Source: Neisseria perflava
GTDB taxonomy: Bacteria; Pseudomonadota; Gammaproteobacteria; Burkholderiales; Neisseriaceae
Length of the DNA: 64,000 nucleotides
Assembly (NCBI RefSeq): GCF_024170405.1
Contig: NZ_JALJYC010000016.1
Location: forward strand, 1 to 64,000
Direction of reading: 5' to 3'
Shown in pieces: positions 25,448-33,927 of this stretch (position 1 is its first letter; each line of letters starts with the position of its first letter). The notes beneath the pieces were generated by a model. It made no database searches. It was not told the DNA's origin and saw only the letters and a list, made by a program, of their open reading frames with translations. A program made the position numbers and the translations under genes.

Positions 25448-25879
25448 ATGGCAGAACGGTTGATTTTGACGGCTTTCGAGGATGCTTTCCAATCTTTGGC
25501 GGATACGGCTGCGTTGCTTGCGGATGAGCAGTGGATGGGTAGTCAGGCAGAGATTGTGCGCGAAACGCTGATTGCGGGGGCAATTCAGAAATTTGAGTTT
25601 GTTTACGAGTTGGGTTTGAAAATGCTCAGGCGACAGTTGGCTGCCGAGGCAGTCAATCCTGATGAAGTGCAGGGTGCGGATTTTCGTGATTTGCTGCGCT
25701 TGGGTCTGCAAAGCAGTTTGATTGACAACATGGACGACTGGTTGTTTTACCGTAAGCTGCGCAATATTACGTCGCATACCTACGATAAAAGCAAAGCGCT
25801 GGAAGTGTATGCCGCTATCGGTGCGTTTCTCGACAGCAGCCGTTTGTTGTTGCAGGGCTTGCAGAAAAGGAATGCTTGA
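25448..25879 (+). CDS. HepT-like HEPN toxin (HI0074 family)
   Basis: A 143-residue all-helical HEPN protein. The RNase signature RX4HXY is complete: Arg105, His110 and Tyr112 in RNITSHTY. In characterised HepT/MntA systems the HEPN protein cleaves RNA and is silenced when MntA adds AMP groups to this Tyr. The next gene starts inside its stop codon (TGATG), so the pair is coupled. TATAAT at 25412-25417 is a likely -10. The older annotation, substrate-binding subunit of a nucleotidyltransferase, describes the same family. Confidence 0.85.
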   Translation: MAERLILTAFEDAFQSLADTAALLADEQWMGSQAEIVRETLIAGAIQKFEFVYELGLKMLRRQLAAEAVNPDEVQGADFRDLLRLGLQSSLIDNMDDWLFYRKLRNITSHTYDKSKALEVYAAIGAFLDSSRLLLQGLQKRNA

Positions 25880-26175
25880 TGTTGGATGTGCAGCCGGAAT
25901 ATTTGGCATTGGTGCGGCAGATTCTGCGGCAGTATTTTGACGGCTTGCCGGTGTGGGCGTTCGGCTCGCGAGTCAAGGGGTGTGCACGGCCTTTTTCCGA
26001 TTTGGATCTGGTGGTGGTGTCTGAAACGCCGCTGCCGCTGCGCCGCTTGGCGTTGGCGGAAGAGGCGTTTGCGCAATCGGATTTGCCGTATCGGGTAGAT
26101 TTGTCGGTATGGGCGGATTTGGGCGACGATTTTAAAGAGATTGTCCGCAACCGGTATGAAGTGGTGCAGCCGTAA
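25879..26175 (+). CDS. MntA-like minimal nucleotidyltransferase antitoxin
   Basis: A 98-residue minimal nucleotidyltransferase with the exact GSX10DXD active site: Gly29-Ser30 and Asp41-Leu-Asp43. It probably adds AMP to the HEPN toxin encoded just upstream and so neutralises it. The ATG overlaps the toxin's TGA by one base; a TTG three bases earlier is possible. Together the genes form a toxin-antitoxin pair inserted in the otherwise conserved pyrH-frr junction and bounded by DUS hairpins. Confidence 0.85.
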   Translation: MLDVQPEYLALVRQILRQYFDGLPVWAFGSRVKGCARPFSDLDLVVVSETPLPLRRLALAEEAFAQSDLPYRVDLSVWADLGDDFKEIVRNRYEVVQP

Positions 26176-26190
26176 AGGATGACGGATGTC

Positions 26191-26223
26191 AGGCCGTCTG
26201 AAAAATGATTTTTCAGACGGCCT
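26191..26223. terminator. DUS inverted-repeat hairpin after mntA
   Basis: Fifteen-base arms with a 3-base loop, 15 bases past the stop. A second inverted DUS pair at about 26335-26362 precedes frr. Confidence 0.75.
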
Positions 26224-26403
26224 TTGTGTATCCCTATCCGTATAAAATACCGTTGTCAAAACAATGCCGTCCGTACCGTTTAACTTGTCGGAATCCTTTA
26301 ATAACGGTACTATTCAGAGTTATTCCATCCCTTAGGCCGTCTGAATCCGAGGTTCAGACGGCGTTTGACCCTATCTGTTTGATTTTAAAGTTGAGAACAC
26401 AAT

Positions 26404-26961
26404 ATGATTAACGACATCCAAAAAACCGCCGACAGCAAAATGCAGCGCTCGCTGGAAGTGTTGAAAGAAAATCTGGCTAAAGTGCGCACAGGCCGTGCGC
26501 ATACCGGTCTGCTCGACCAGGTCAACGTGGAATACTGGGGCAGCGACGTGCCGGTAAGCCAAGTGGCCAGCGTGACCTTGCTGGACGCGCGTACCATCGG
26601 CGTAAAACCGTTTGAAAGCAATATGGCGGCGAAAATCGAGAAAGCCATCCGCGATTCCAATTTGGGTTTGAACCCGGCTTCCGTCGGCGATTTGATTCGT
26701 GTGCCGATGCCTATGCTGACCGAAGAGCGCCGCAAAGACCTGATTAAAGTGGTGCGCAGCGAAGCCGAAGAAGGCCGCGTGTCCATCCGCAACGTGCGCC
26801 GCGATGCCAACGACCACATCAAACGCCTGCTCAAAGACAAAGAAGTGTCTGAAGACGAAGCGCGTCGCGGCGAAGAAGCGGTGCAAAAGCTGACCGACAA
26901 GTTTATCGCCGAAGTGGATAAAACCCTGGCGGCCAAAGAAGAAGATTTGATGGCGATTTAA
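26404..26961 (+). CDS. frr: Ribosome recycling factor
   Basis: A 185-residue tRNA-mimic protein that splits post-termination ribosomes with EF-G. The three-helix-bundle domain I and small beta domain II are evident from KVRTGRAHTGLLDQVNVEYWGSDVPVSQVA and IRVPMPMLTEERRKDLIKVVRSEAEEGRVSIRNVRRDAND. Length matches the family. It continues the conserved cluster after the toxin-antitoxin insertion. Confidence 0.98.
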   Translation: MINDIQKTADSKMQRSLEVLKENLAKVRTGRAHTGLLDQVNVEYWGSDVPVSQVASVTLLDARTIGVKPFESNMAAKIEKAIRDSNLGLNPASVGDLIRVPMPMLTEERRKDLIKVVRSEAEEGRVSIRNVRRDANDHIKRLLKDKEVSEDEARRGEEAVQKLTDKFIAEVDKTLAAKEEDLMAI

Positions 26962-26991
26962 GGCCGTTTGAAAAACAGAAGTGCGGTTGAA

Positions 26992-27072
26992 GTAGGGCGG
27001 GCGTTCCTGCCCGCCGCCGGTACGCAGAATATGTATCGGTATTCCGAACCACGGGCGTATGCCCGTCCCCAC
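26992..27072. repeat. GTAGG-type palindromic repeat between frr and uppS
   Basis: GTAGGGCGGGCGTTCCTGCC forms one self-pairing arm and GGGCGTATGCCC the other, a degenerate member of the GTAGG...CCTAC family seen in several gaps here. Confidence 0.45.
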
Positions 27073-27082
27073 CGAGGCAGCA

Positions 27083-27829
27083 ATGAAAAGCAGTACGCAG
27101 ACAATTTTGACGCATACCCATGTGCCGCGCCATATCGCCGTGATTATGGACGGCAACGGCCGCTGGGCGAAAAAGCGTTTCCTGCCCCGTGTAATGGGGC
27201 ACAAGCGCGGCTTGGACGCTTTGGAAAACATGGTGGGCTATTGCGCCGACGCCGGTGTGGAATACCTGACCGTGTTTGCCTTTTCCACGGAAAACTGGCG
27301 CCGTCCGCAAGAAGAAGTCTCGTTTCTGATGGGGCTGTTTCTGCAGGCGCTGCAAAAGCAGGTCAAGCGTTTGCACGACAACAACATGCGTTTGAAGGTC
27401 ATCGGCAGCCGCGAGCGTTTTAATGCCGAAATTTTGCGCGGCATTGATGAAGCAGAGGCGCTGACCGCCGCCAATACCGGCCTGACCCTGAGCATTGCCG
27501 CCGATTACGGCGGCCGCTGGGATATTTTGCAGGCGGCCAACAAGCTGATTGCCGAGGGCGTCAGCGAAATCGGCGAAGAAGATTTAAACCGCCATCTGAT
27601 GTTGGGCGGCGCACCCGAGCCGGATTTGTTTATCCGCACCGGCGGCGAAACCCGTATCAGCAATTTCCTGCTGTGGCAGATGGCCTATGCCGAGCTGTAT
27701 TTCACCGACACGCTGTGGCCGGACTTCGACCGCAATGCGTTTAACCATGCGCTGGCTTCGTTCCGCCTGCGCGAGCGTCGTTTCGGCCGCACTTCCGAGC
27801 AGCTGCCGAGCGAGCAGCAAAGGGGGTAA
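27083..27829 (+). CDS. uppS: Undecaprenyl diphosphate synthase (cis-prenyltransferase)
   Basis: A 248-residue enzyme that extends farnesyl diphosphate with isopentenyl units to the C55 carrier lipid for peptidoglycan and O-glycans. Clear signatures: HIAVIMDGNGRWAKKR (catalytic Asp in DGNGRWA), FAFSTENWRRP, and RTGGETRISNFLLWQMAYAELYF. ATG 27083 is preferred to 27059, which lies in a repeat. cdsA begins 3 bases after the stop. Confidence 0.96.
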   Translation: MKSSTQTILTHTHVPRHIAVIMDGNGRWAKKRFLPRVMGHKRGLDALENMVGYCADAGVEYLTVFAFSTENWRRPQEEVSFLMGLFLQALQKQVKRLHDNNMRLKVIGSRERFNAEILRGIDEAEALTAANTGLTLSIAADYGGRWDILQAANKLIAEGVSEIGEEDLNRHLMLGGAPEPDLFIRTGGETRISNFLLWQMAYAELYFTDTLWPDFDRNAFNHALASFRLRERRFGRTSEQLPSEQQRG

Positions 27830-27832
27830 ACC

Positions 27833-28630
27833 ATGCTGAAACAACGGATTCTAACGGCGCTGTGGCTGCTGCCGCTGATGTTGGGTATGCTGTTTTACGC
27901 CCCGTCGTGGCTGTGGGCGGCGTTCAGCGGCCTGATTGTGCTTTTGGCGCTGTGGGAATACGCCCGCATGAGCGGCATGGATAAGCCGCGTATCAATCAT
28001 TATTTGGCGGCAACGGCGCTGTTTATGCTGGCGGCCTATACCGGCGGTTGGGCGCTGCCCAAATGGATTTGGCTGGCGGTATTGGCGTTTTGGCTGATTG
28101 TGATGCCGTTGTGGTTGAACAAAAAATGGGCGCTCAAAGGCGGCTGGCAGGCTTATGCCGCCGGTTGGCTGCTGATGGTGCCGTTTTGGTATGCGCTGGT
28201 GACGCTGCGCCCGACCACTTATTCCGCCGTTTACTTGCTGGCGGTGATGGGCTTGGTGTGGGTGGCGGACATTTTCGCTTATTTCACCGGCCGCGCTTTC
28301 GGCAAACACAAGCTTGCGCCCGCCATCAGCCCCGGCAAAAGCTGGGAAGGCGCGATTGGCGGCGCGGTGTGCGTGTTGGTTTATTTGAGCATTGTGCGCA
28401 GCATGGGCTGGCTGGCATTTGATAACGGCTGGCTGAACACCATGATTGTCGGCCTGATTCTGACCGTTGTCAGCGTGTGCGGCGATTTGCTGGAAAGCTG
28501 GCTCAAACGCGCCGCTGGGATTAAAGACAGCAGCAATCTGCTGCCCGGCCACGGCGGGGTATTCGACCGCACCGATTCGCTGATTGCCGTATTGAGCGTG
28601 TATGCGGCGGTGGTTTCGGTGTGGGGATAA
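27833..28630 (+). CDS. cdsA: Phosphatidate cytidylyltransferase
   Basis: A 265-residue polytopic inner-membrane enzyme making CDP-diacylglycerol, the precursor of all phospholipids. The C-terminal family signature is present: VADIFAYFTGRAFGKHKLAPAISPGKSWEGAIGG, then GDLLESWLKRAAGIKDSSNLLPGHGGVFDRTDS. It follows uppS with a 3-base gap. Confidence 0.96.
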   Translation: MLKQRILTALWLLPLMLGMLFYAPSWLWAAFSGLIVLLALWEYARMSGMDKPRINHYLAATALFMLAAYTGGWALPKWIWLAVLAFWLIVMPLWLNKKWALKGGWQAYAAGWLLMVPFWYALVTLRPTTYSAVYLLAVMGLVWVADIFAYFTGRAFGKHKLAPAISPGKSWEGAIGGAVCVLVYLSIVRSMGWLAFDNGWLNTMIVGLILTVVSVCGDLLESWLKRAAGIKDSSNLLPGHGGVFDRTDSLIAVLSVYAAVVSVWG

Positions 28631-28788
28631 TGCGCAGAGCATGAGATGGCAAGGCAGTATTTTTTGCCCTGCACAAGCTGTATATTTTTATAAAACGATT
28701 AAGAAATCAAAATGTTGGGTTTTAACCCAACTGAAGCAAAGGCCGTCTGAAACCCAAGCGTTTTCAGTCGGCCTGCCAGACAAAGACC

Positions 28789-29973
28789 ATGACCCGACAA
28801 GTTTTAACTATTTTAGGCAGCACCGGCAGCATAGGCGTGAGCACGCTGGATGTGGTCGGCCGCCATTCCGATAAGTTCGACCTTTTCGCCCTGGCCGGAC
28901 ACCGCCAGATTGAAAAATTAGCGGCGCAATGCGTAGCGTTCCAACCGAAATTCGCAGTGGTTGCCGACGCCGTGCATGCCGCAGATTTGGCAGGCCGTCT
29001 GAAAGCGGCGGGCTGCGCCACTGAAGTGTTATACGGCGCACAAGCCTTGATGGATGTGGCTTCGGCAGGCGAAGTGACCGGCGTGATGTGCGCCATTGTC
29101 GGCGCGGCCGGACTGCCCTCGGCGCTGGCGGCGGCCAAAGCAGGTAAAACCATTTATCTGGCGAACAAAGAAACGCTGGTGGTCTCCGGCGCCCTGTTTA
29201 TGCAAACGGCCAAAGCAGGCGGCGCGACCGTTTTGCCCATCGACAGCGAGCACAATGCCATTTTCCAAGTCCTGCCGCGCGATTACACAGGCCGTCTGAA
29301 CGAACACGGCATTGACTCCATTATCCTGACCGCGTCCGGCGGGCCCTTCCTGCACACCGATTTGGCAACTTTCGACAGCATTACCCCCGCCCAAGCGGTG
29401 AAACACCCGAATTGGAGCATGGGGCAGAAAATTTCCGTCGATTCGGCCAGTATGATGAACAAAGGCTTGGAGCTGATTGAAGCGCATTGGCTGTTTAACT
29501 GCCCGCCGGAAAAATTGGAAGTGGTGATTCATCCGCAATCGGTCATTCATAGTATGGTGCGCTACCGCGACGGCTCGGTTTTGGCGCAGTTGGGCAACCC
29601 CGATATGCGCACGCCGATTGCCTATTGCTTGGGGCTGCCCGAGCGCATTCATTCCGGCGTCGGCGCTTTGGATTTCGGCACGCTCTCCGCGCTAACCTTT
29701 GAAAAACCTGATTTTAACCGTTTCCCCTGCCTGAAACTGGCCTACGAAGCCATGAGCGCGGGCGGTAGCGCGCCGTGCGTATTAAACGCCGCCAACGAAA
29801 TCGCCGTGGCTGCTTTTTTAGACGGCCAAATCAAGTTTACCGACATCGCCAAAGTGGTGGCACATTGCTTGGCGCAGAATTTTTCAGACGGCCTGCGCGA
29901 CATCGACAGCCTGCTGGCGCAAGACGGCGCAACGCGGGCGCAGGCGCAGGCGTATATCGCAGCATTGGCTTAA
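28789..29973 (+). CDS. dxr: 1-deoxy-D-xylulose 5-phosphate reductoisomerase
   Basis: A 394-residue NADPH enzyme of the MEP isoprenoid pathway. The N-terminal NADPH motif is ILGSTGSIGVSTLDVV. The metal and substrate residues lie in LPIDSEHNAIFQ and in GQKISVDSASMMNKGLELIEAHWLF, with MRTPIAYCLGLPERI later. It supplies isoprenoid units used by the adjacent uppS. Length is normal. A DUS-like pair precedes it. Confidence 0.97.
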   Translation: MTRQVLTILGSTGSIGVSTLDVVGRHSDKFDLFALAGHRQIEKLAAQCVAFQPKFAVVADAVHAADLAGRLKAAGCATEVLYGAQALMDVASAGEVTGVMCAIVGAAGLPSALAAAKAGKTIYLANKETLVVSGALFMQTAKAGGATVLPIDSEHNAIFQVLPRDYTGRLNEHGIDSIILTASGGPFLHTDLATFDSITPAQAVKHPNWSMGQKISVDSASMMNKGLELIEAHWLFNCPPEKLEVVIHPQSVIHSMVRYRDGSVLAQLGNPDMRTPIAYCLGLPERIHSGVGALDFGTLSALTFEKPDFNRFPCLKLAYEAMSAGGSAPCVLNAANEIAVAAFLDGQIKFTDIAKVVAHCLAQNFSDGLRDIDSLLAQDGATRAQAQAYIAALA

Positions 29974-30000
29974 CGGCAGAGAGGCGGCAAGGAGGCGGAA

Positions 30001-31200
30001 ATGGCCATCGGCGTGACACGTTCCAGAGGCATTAAAGAATATCAGTTGCAGCCCTTGCGCGACGTGATTCAGGCAAAACGCTGGGAAGCGCTGGACGCGA
30101 CGGTTGAAGCGGTTTTGGCCGCAGGCAGCGCCGCGCAGCAGCGCGGTTTGCTGATTCGCATGGCGGGGCTGTTGCAGCAGGTAAAGCCGGAGGCAGCGGT
30201 GCGCTGTTACGAGCGGGCGTTGCCGAGTTTGCAGGGAACGCTGCGCCGCCAAGTGTGCAGCAATTTAGCCATGATCCTAGGCCGTCTGAAACGCTATGGC
30301 GAAGCCAAAAAATACGGCGAAGAGGCTATTATGCTGCGCGACCGGGAATTTACCGAAAACCGCCTGACCAAGCGTCTTGTGGTGTTTTCCCTGTATGGCA
30401 GCGATCCGGCCTATTGCGAGCCGCTGGTGATAAACGCGCAGAAAATGGCGCAGCTTTACCCGGGTTGGGTCATGCGCGTTTATCACGATGACAGCGTGCC
30501 GCAGCATGTGTTGGCGCGTTTGCAAGCATTGTCGGTGGAGTGTGTCCATGCCGCCGAAGTCGGCGCATTATCGTATCCGGGCACGTTTTGGCGGTTTTTG
30601 GCCTTGGAAGAGGATTGCGACGCGGTGATTTTCCGCGACGCGGATTCCGTGATTGACGAGCGCGAGCAGTATCTGGTTAACGAATGGTTGGATTCGGGCA
30701 AGGCTTTTCATGTCATACGCGATTGGTACGGCCATAACCATCTGATATTGGCCGGTTTGTGGGGCGCGCGCTACGGGCTGTTGGCGGGTATCCGCCTGTG
30801 GATAGAGCGTTTTTTGCGCAACGGCAATTTGGATCCGAAATTTGCCGATCAGGAATTTTTACAGCTTTACGTGTGGCCGCGTATCAAGCACGACTGTCTG
30901 CACCACAGCAGCGTGTACGACCTGCCCGGTGCGCAATGGCCGTCTGGACTGCCGAGGCATTATGTTAACCCCGAAAGCGGCAGAATCCAGCCGCTCGGTT
31001 CGTGGCTGTTGCAAGAATACCGGCCTGACACCGACCGGCCTTATACCGTATGCCTGTATGATGAAGAACATACGCTCATCTGCCGTTATGACTTCGCCGA
31101 GGGCAAACCGTATTCACTGCCGAGCGCCTATGCCCGCGAGATTGAGCGTGGCCGCTGGCGCGTGGAAGTCATCGAGCAGACGGATTCTGCGGCAGAATAA
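30001..31200 (+). CDS. TPR-glycosyltransferase-like protein, paralogue 1
   Basis: A 399-residue protein. The N-terminal 110 residues resemble TPR-like helical repeats (AVRCYERALPSLQG, EAKKYGEEAIMLRD). They are followed by a GT-A-like domain with FSLYGSDPAYCEPLVINA, YPGWVMRVYHD, a DxD-type VIFRDADSVI near residue 220, and a conserved HVIRDWY. It is very similar throughout to the next gene. GGAGG precedes the ATG, 27 bases after dxr. This pair is not part of the usual dxr-rseP junction. Glycosyltransferase activity is inferred from the DxD and fold pattern; substrate is unknown. Confidence 0.65.
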   Translation: MAIGVTRSRGIKEYQLQPLRDVIQAKRWEALDATVEAVLAAGSAAQQRGLLIRMAGLLQQVKPEAAVRCYERALPSLQGTLRRQVCSNLAMILGRLKRYGEAKKYGEEAIMLRDREFTENRLTKRLVVFSLYGSDPAYCEPLVINAQKMAQLYPGWVMRVYHDDSVPQHVLARLQALSVECVHAAEVGALSYPGTFWRFLALEEDCDAVIFRDADSVIDEREQYLVNEWLDSGKAFHVIRDWYGHNHLILAGLWGARYGLLAGIRLWIERFLRNGNLDPKFADQEFLQLYVWPRIKHDCLHHSSVYDLPGAQWPSGLPRHYVNPESGRIQPLGSWLLQEYRPDTDRPYTVCLYDEEHTLICRYDFAEGKPYSLPSAYAREIERGRWRVEVIEQTDSAAE

Positions 31201-31268
31201 GGCCGCTGCTTTTCAGACGGCCTGCAAGCCGTTATCACAATACCCGCTGCGGCGGGACGGTAAACAAC

Positions 31269-32504
31269 ATGAGCAACCCGTTAGAAACTTTAAAAGCCGC
31301 GATTAATGCGCAACAGTGGCAGGATATTCCTGCTTTGGCCGACCGATTGGCAGAGTCTGTGCCGCTAGCGCAACGCGCCCGTTTGTTGTCCAATATCGGC
31401 GTTTTATTGGCCGAAGCCAAGCAGGAAGCGCTGGCGGCCGAATATTTCGAACGCGCGCTGCGGGCGGGCTTGCAAGATGACCGCCAAGCGCGGATTGCCG
31501 GTAACTTGGCCAGTATTTTGAGCCGTTTGCAACGCTATGACGAAGCCTGCTATTGGGGTGCGGAATCCGTCCGCCTGCGCGATGAAGCCGCCTGTCAAGG
31601 GCAATTTACCCGCCGTTTGGCCGCTTTTTCGCTGTACGGCGCGAATCCGGCCTACTGCGAATCCTTGATTTTGAATGCGCAGCGCCTGCCGGAATTGTAT
31701 CCCGGCTGGGAAATGCGCGTGTATCACGATAAAAGCGTGCCCAAGCAGCTGTTGAGCCGTTTGCAGGCTTTGGGTGTGGAATGCGTGGATGTCACGGGTA
31801 CGGAAGCCCAGCAGTATCCGGGGACATTTTGGCGTTTTCTGGCTTTGGAAGAGGACTTTGACGCCGTGGTGCTGCGCGACGCCGACTCGGTGATGAACGA
31901 GCGCGAGCAAACGCTGGTCAATGCTTGGCTGGCCTCGGACAAGCCGTTTCACATCATGCGCGACTGGTACACCGAAACCAATCTGATTATGGCCGGTATG
32001 TGGGGCGTGCGCCACGGTCTGCTGTCGGGTATCCGCGCTTGGATTAAGCAGTTTGTCGCTGCCGGTAATTTACATCCGACCCATGCCGACCAGTATTTTC
32101 TCGAGCGGTATGTATGGCCTCGGATTAAAAAGTATGCGCTGCACCACGACAGCGTATTGGGTTTACCCGATACGCAATGGCCGTCTGAATTGCCGCGCTA
32201 CAATGAAATCAACGGCAAAATGCAGCCTTTGGGTTCGTGGCAGTTGGCCGAATTTATCCCCGATACCGACAAGCCTTACGGCGTGTACCTGTATGACGGG
32301 CAAGGCCGGGAAATCTGTCAATATTCTTTTGAGGCCGGTCAGCATTTCGAGTTGCCGCAAAGCTATAAAGACAACATCGACAGCGGTTTGTGGCGCATGG
32401 AAGTGAAAGAGCAAATGCAAATCGCCGTCAGCCTGCCCGGTGGCGGCAAATCCACCGCGACCGTGATTTTCAACCGCAAGAAAAAGCAGCCCAACCCCGA
32501 ATAA
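31269..32504 (+). CDS. TPR-glycosyltransferase-like protein, paralogue 2
   Basis: A 411-residue tandem paralogue of the preceding gene, matching it over the whole length: FSLYGANPAYCESLILNA, YPGWEMRVYHD, YPGTFWRFLALEED, VLRDADSVMNEREQ and HIMRDWY. The C-terminus is longer, with a Lys-rich tail. A start-proximal repeat-like helical region (AAEYFERALRAGL) is again present. A DUS lies in the 68-base gap between the copies, and a DUS pair follows. The duplication suggests either diversification of acceptor specificity or a two-subunit enzyme. Confidence 0.65.
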   Translation: MSNPLETLKAAINAQQWQDIPALADRLAESVPLAQRARLLSNIGVLLAEAKQEALAAEYFERALRAGLQDDRQARIAGNLASILSRLQRYDEACYWGAESVRLRDEAACQGQFTRRLAAFSLYGANPAYCESLILNAQRLPELYPGWEMRVYHDKSVPKQLLSRLQALGVECVDVTGTEAQQYPGTFWRFLALEEDFDAVVLRDADSVMNEREQTLVNAWLASDKPFHIMRDWYTETNLIMAGMWGVRHGLLSGIRAWIKQFVAAGNLHPTHADQYFLERYVWPRIKKYALHHDSVLGLPDTQWPSELPRYNEINGKMQPLGSWQLAEFIPDTDKPYGVYLYDGQGREICQYSFEAGQHFELPQSYKDNIDSGLWRMEVKEQMQIAVSLPGGGKSTATVIFNRKKKQPNPE

Positions 32505-32515
32505 AGCGATGGACA

Positions 32516-32553
32516 AGGCCGTCTGAAAACAGACGGCGCTGTTCAGACGGCCT
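32516..32553. terminator. DUS inverted-repeat hairpin before rseP
   Basis: Twelve-base DUS arms, with an extra partial CAGACGGC inside the loop, follow paralogue 2. Confidence 0.55.
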
Positions 32554-32583
32554 CCGATACCGCATTTCATACTTAGGATTATT

Positions 32584-33924
32584 TTGATTACCCTGTTAGC
32601 CTTTATCGTCGCCATTCTGATTCTCGTCAGCCTGCACGAATTCGGCCACTATACCGTGGCGCGTTGGTGCGGCGTGAAAGTCGTGCGCTTTTCCGTCGGT
32701 TTCGGTAAGCCGTTTTTCAGCCGCAAAAAGGGCGATACCGAATGGTGCTTAGCGCCGATTCCTTTGGGCGGCTACGTCAAAATGGTGGATACCCGCGAGG
32801 GCAATGTGGCCGAAGCCGATTTGCCCTACGCCTTTGACAAGCAGCACCCGGCCAAGCGCATTGCCATCGTTGCCGCCGGCCCGCTGACCAACCTGATTTT
32901 GGCCGTATTGCTCTACGGCCTGAGTTTCTCTTTCGGCGTGACCGAAATCCGCCCGTATGTCGGCACGGTCGAACCGGCCAGTATCGCCGCCAAAGCCGGT
33001 TTCCAATCCGGCGACCGCATTCAAACTGTAAACGGCGTTAACATCTCCGATTGGTCAGACGCGCAAACCGAAATGGTATTGAATATCGAATCGGGTAAGG
33101 TGGCTGTTGGCGTTCAGACGGCCTCGGGGCAGCAGGCCGTGCGCGTGATTGACGCGGCGGGCACGCCCGAAGCAGGTAAAATTGCGCAAAACAACGGCAG
33201 TATCGGCCTGTGGCCTTTTAAAATCACCAACCGTATCGGTTTGGTACAAAAAGGCAGTCCTGCCGCACAAGCCGGTTTGCAGGCAGGCGACAAGCTGCTG
33301 CGTGCCGACGGCAAACCGCTGAACCATTGGGACGAATGGGTCAGCCTGTTCCGCAACAGCCCGGGTAAAAAAATTAATGTCGAATACGAACGCGGCGGCA
33401 AAATCCTGACCACGTCCCTGCGCCCCGACAGCGTGGAGCAGGAAGACGGCACCTTGGCCGGTAAAGTCGGCCTTGCCGCCGGACGCGATGAAGCGTGGGA
33501 CAAGCAAGTCCGTTACGAATATAAACCTTCCATCGGCCAAGCCTTTAAAATGGGTTGGGACAGAACCGTTGGCTATTCCGCTACCACGCTGAAATTCCTC
33601 GGCAAGTTGGTCAGCGGCAATGCCTCGCTCAATCATGTGTCCGGCCCCTTAACCATTGCCGATGTCGCCGGTAAATCGGCGGCTTTGGGCGTGCAGAGTT
33701 ATTTGGAATTTTTGGCATTAATCAGTATCAGTTTGGGCATACTCAATCTGTTGCCCATACCTGTTTTAGACGGCGGTCACTTGGTGTATTATGCCGCTGA
33801 GTGGATACGCGGCAAGCCTTTGAGCGAGCGCGTGCAGGCAATCGGGCTGCGTTTCGGTTTGGCCGTAATGCTGATGCTGATGCTGGTGGCTTTTTTTAAT
33901 GATATTAACCGTTTGTTTGGATAA
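32584..33924 (+). CDS. rseP: RseP site-2 intramembrane metalloprotease
   Basis: A 446-residue inner-membrane zinc protease. HEFGH (residues 18-22) in the first helix and NLLPIPVLDGGH in a C-terminal helix form the metal site. Two PDZ domains lie between (first near PYVGTVEPASIAAKAGFQSGD, second near GLVQKGSPAAQAGLQAGDKLL). It cleaves membrane substrates such as anti-sigma factors and leftover signal peptides. The start is a TTG at 32584 with TAGGA upstream. bamA begins 3 bases after the stop, so the two are coupled. Confidence 0.95.
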   Translation: MITLLAFIVAILILVSLHEFGHYTVARWCGVKVVRFSVGFGKPFFSRKKGDTEWCLAPIPLGGYVKMVDTREGNVAEADLPYAFDKQHPAKRIAIVAAGPLTNLILAVLLYGLSFSFGVTEIRPYVGTVEPASIAAKAGFQSGDRIQTVNGVNISDWSDAQTEMVLNIESGKVAVGVQTASGQQAVRVIDAAGTPEAGKIAQNNGSIGLWPFKITNRIGLVQKGSPAAQAGLQAGDKLLRADGKPLNHWDEWVSLFRNSPGKKINVEYERGGKILTTSLRPDSVEQEDGTLAGKVGLAAGRDEAWDKQVRYEYKPSIGQAFKMGWDRTVGYSATTLKFLGKLVSGNASLNHVSGPLTIADVAGKSAALGVQSYLEFLALISISLGILNLLPIPVLDGGHLVYYAAEWIRGKPLSERVQAIGLRFGLAVMLMLMLVAFFNDINRLFG

Positions 33925-33927
33925 TTT

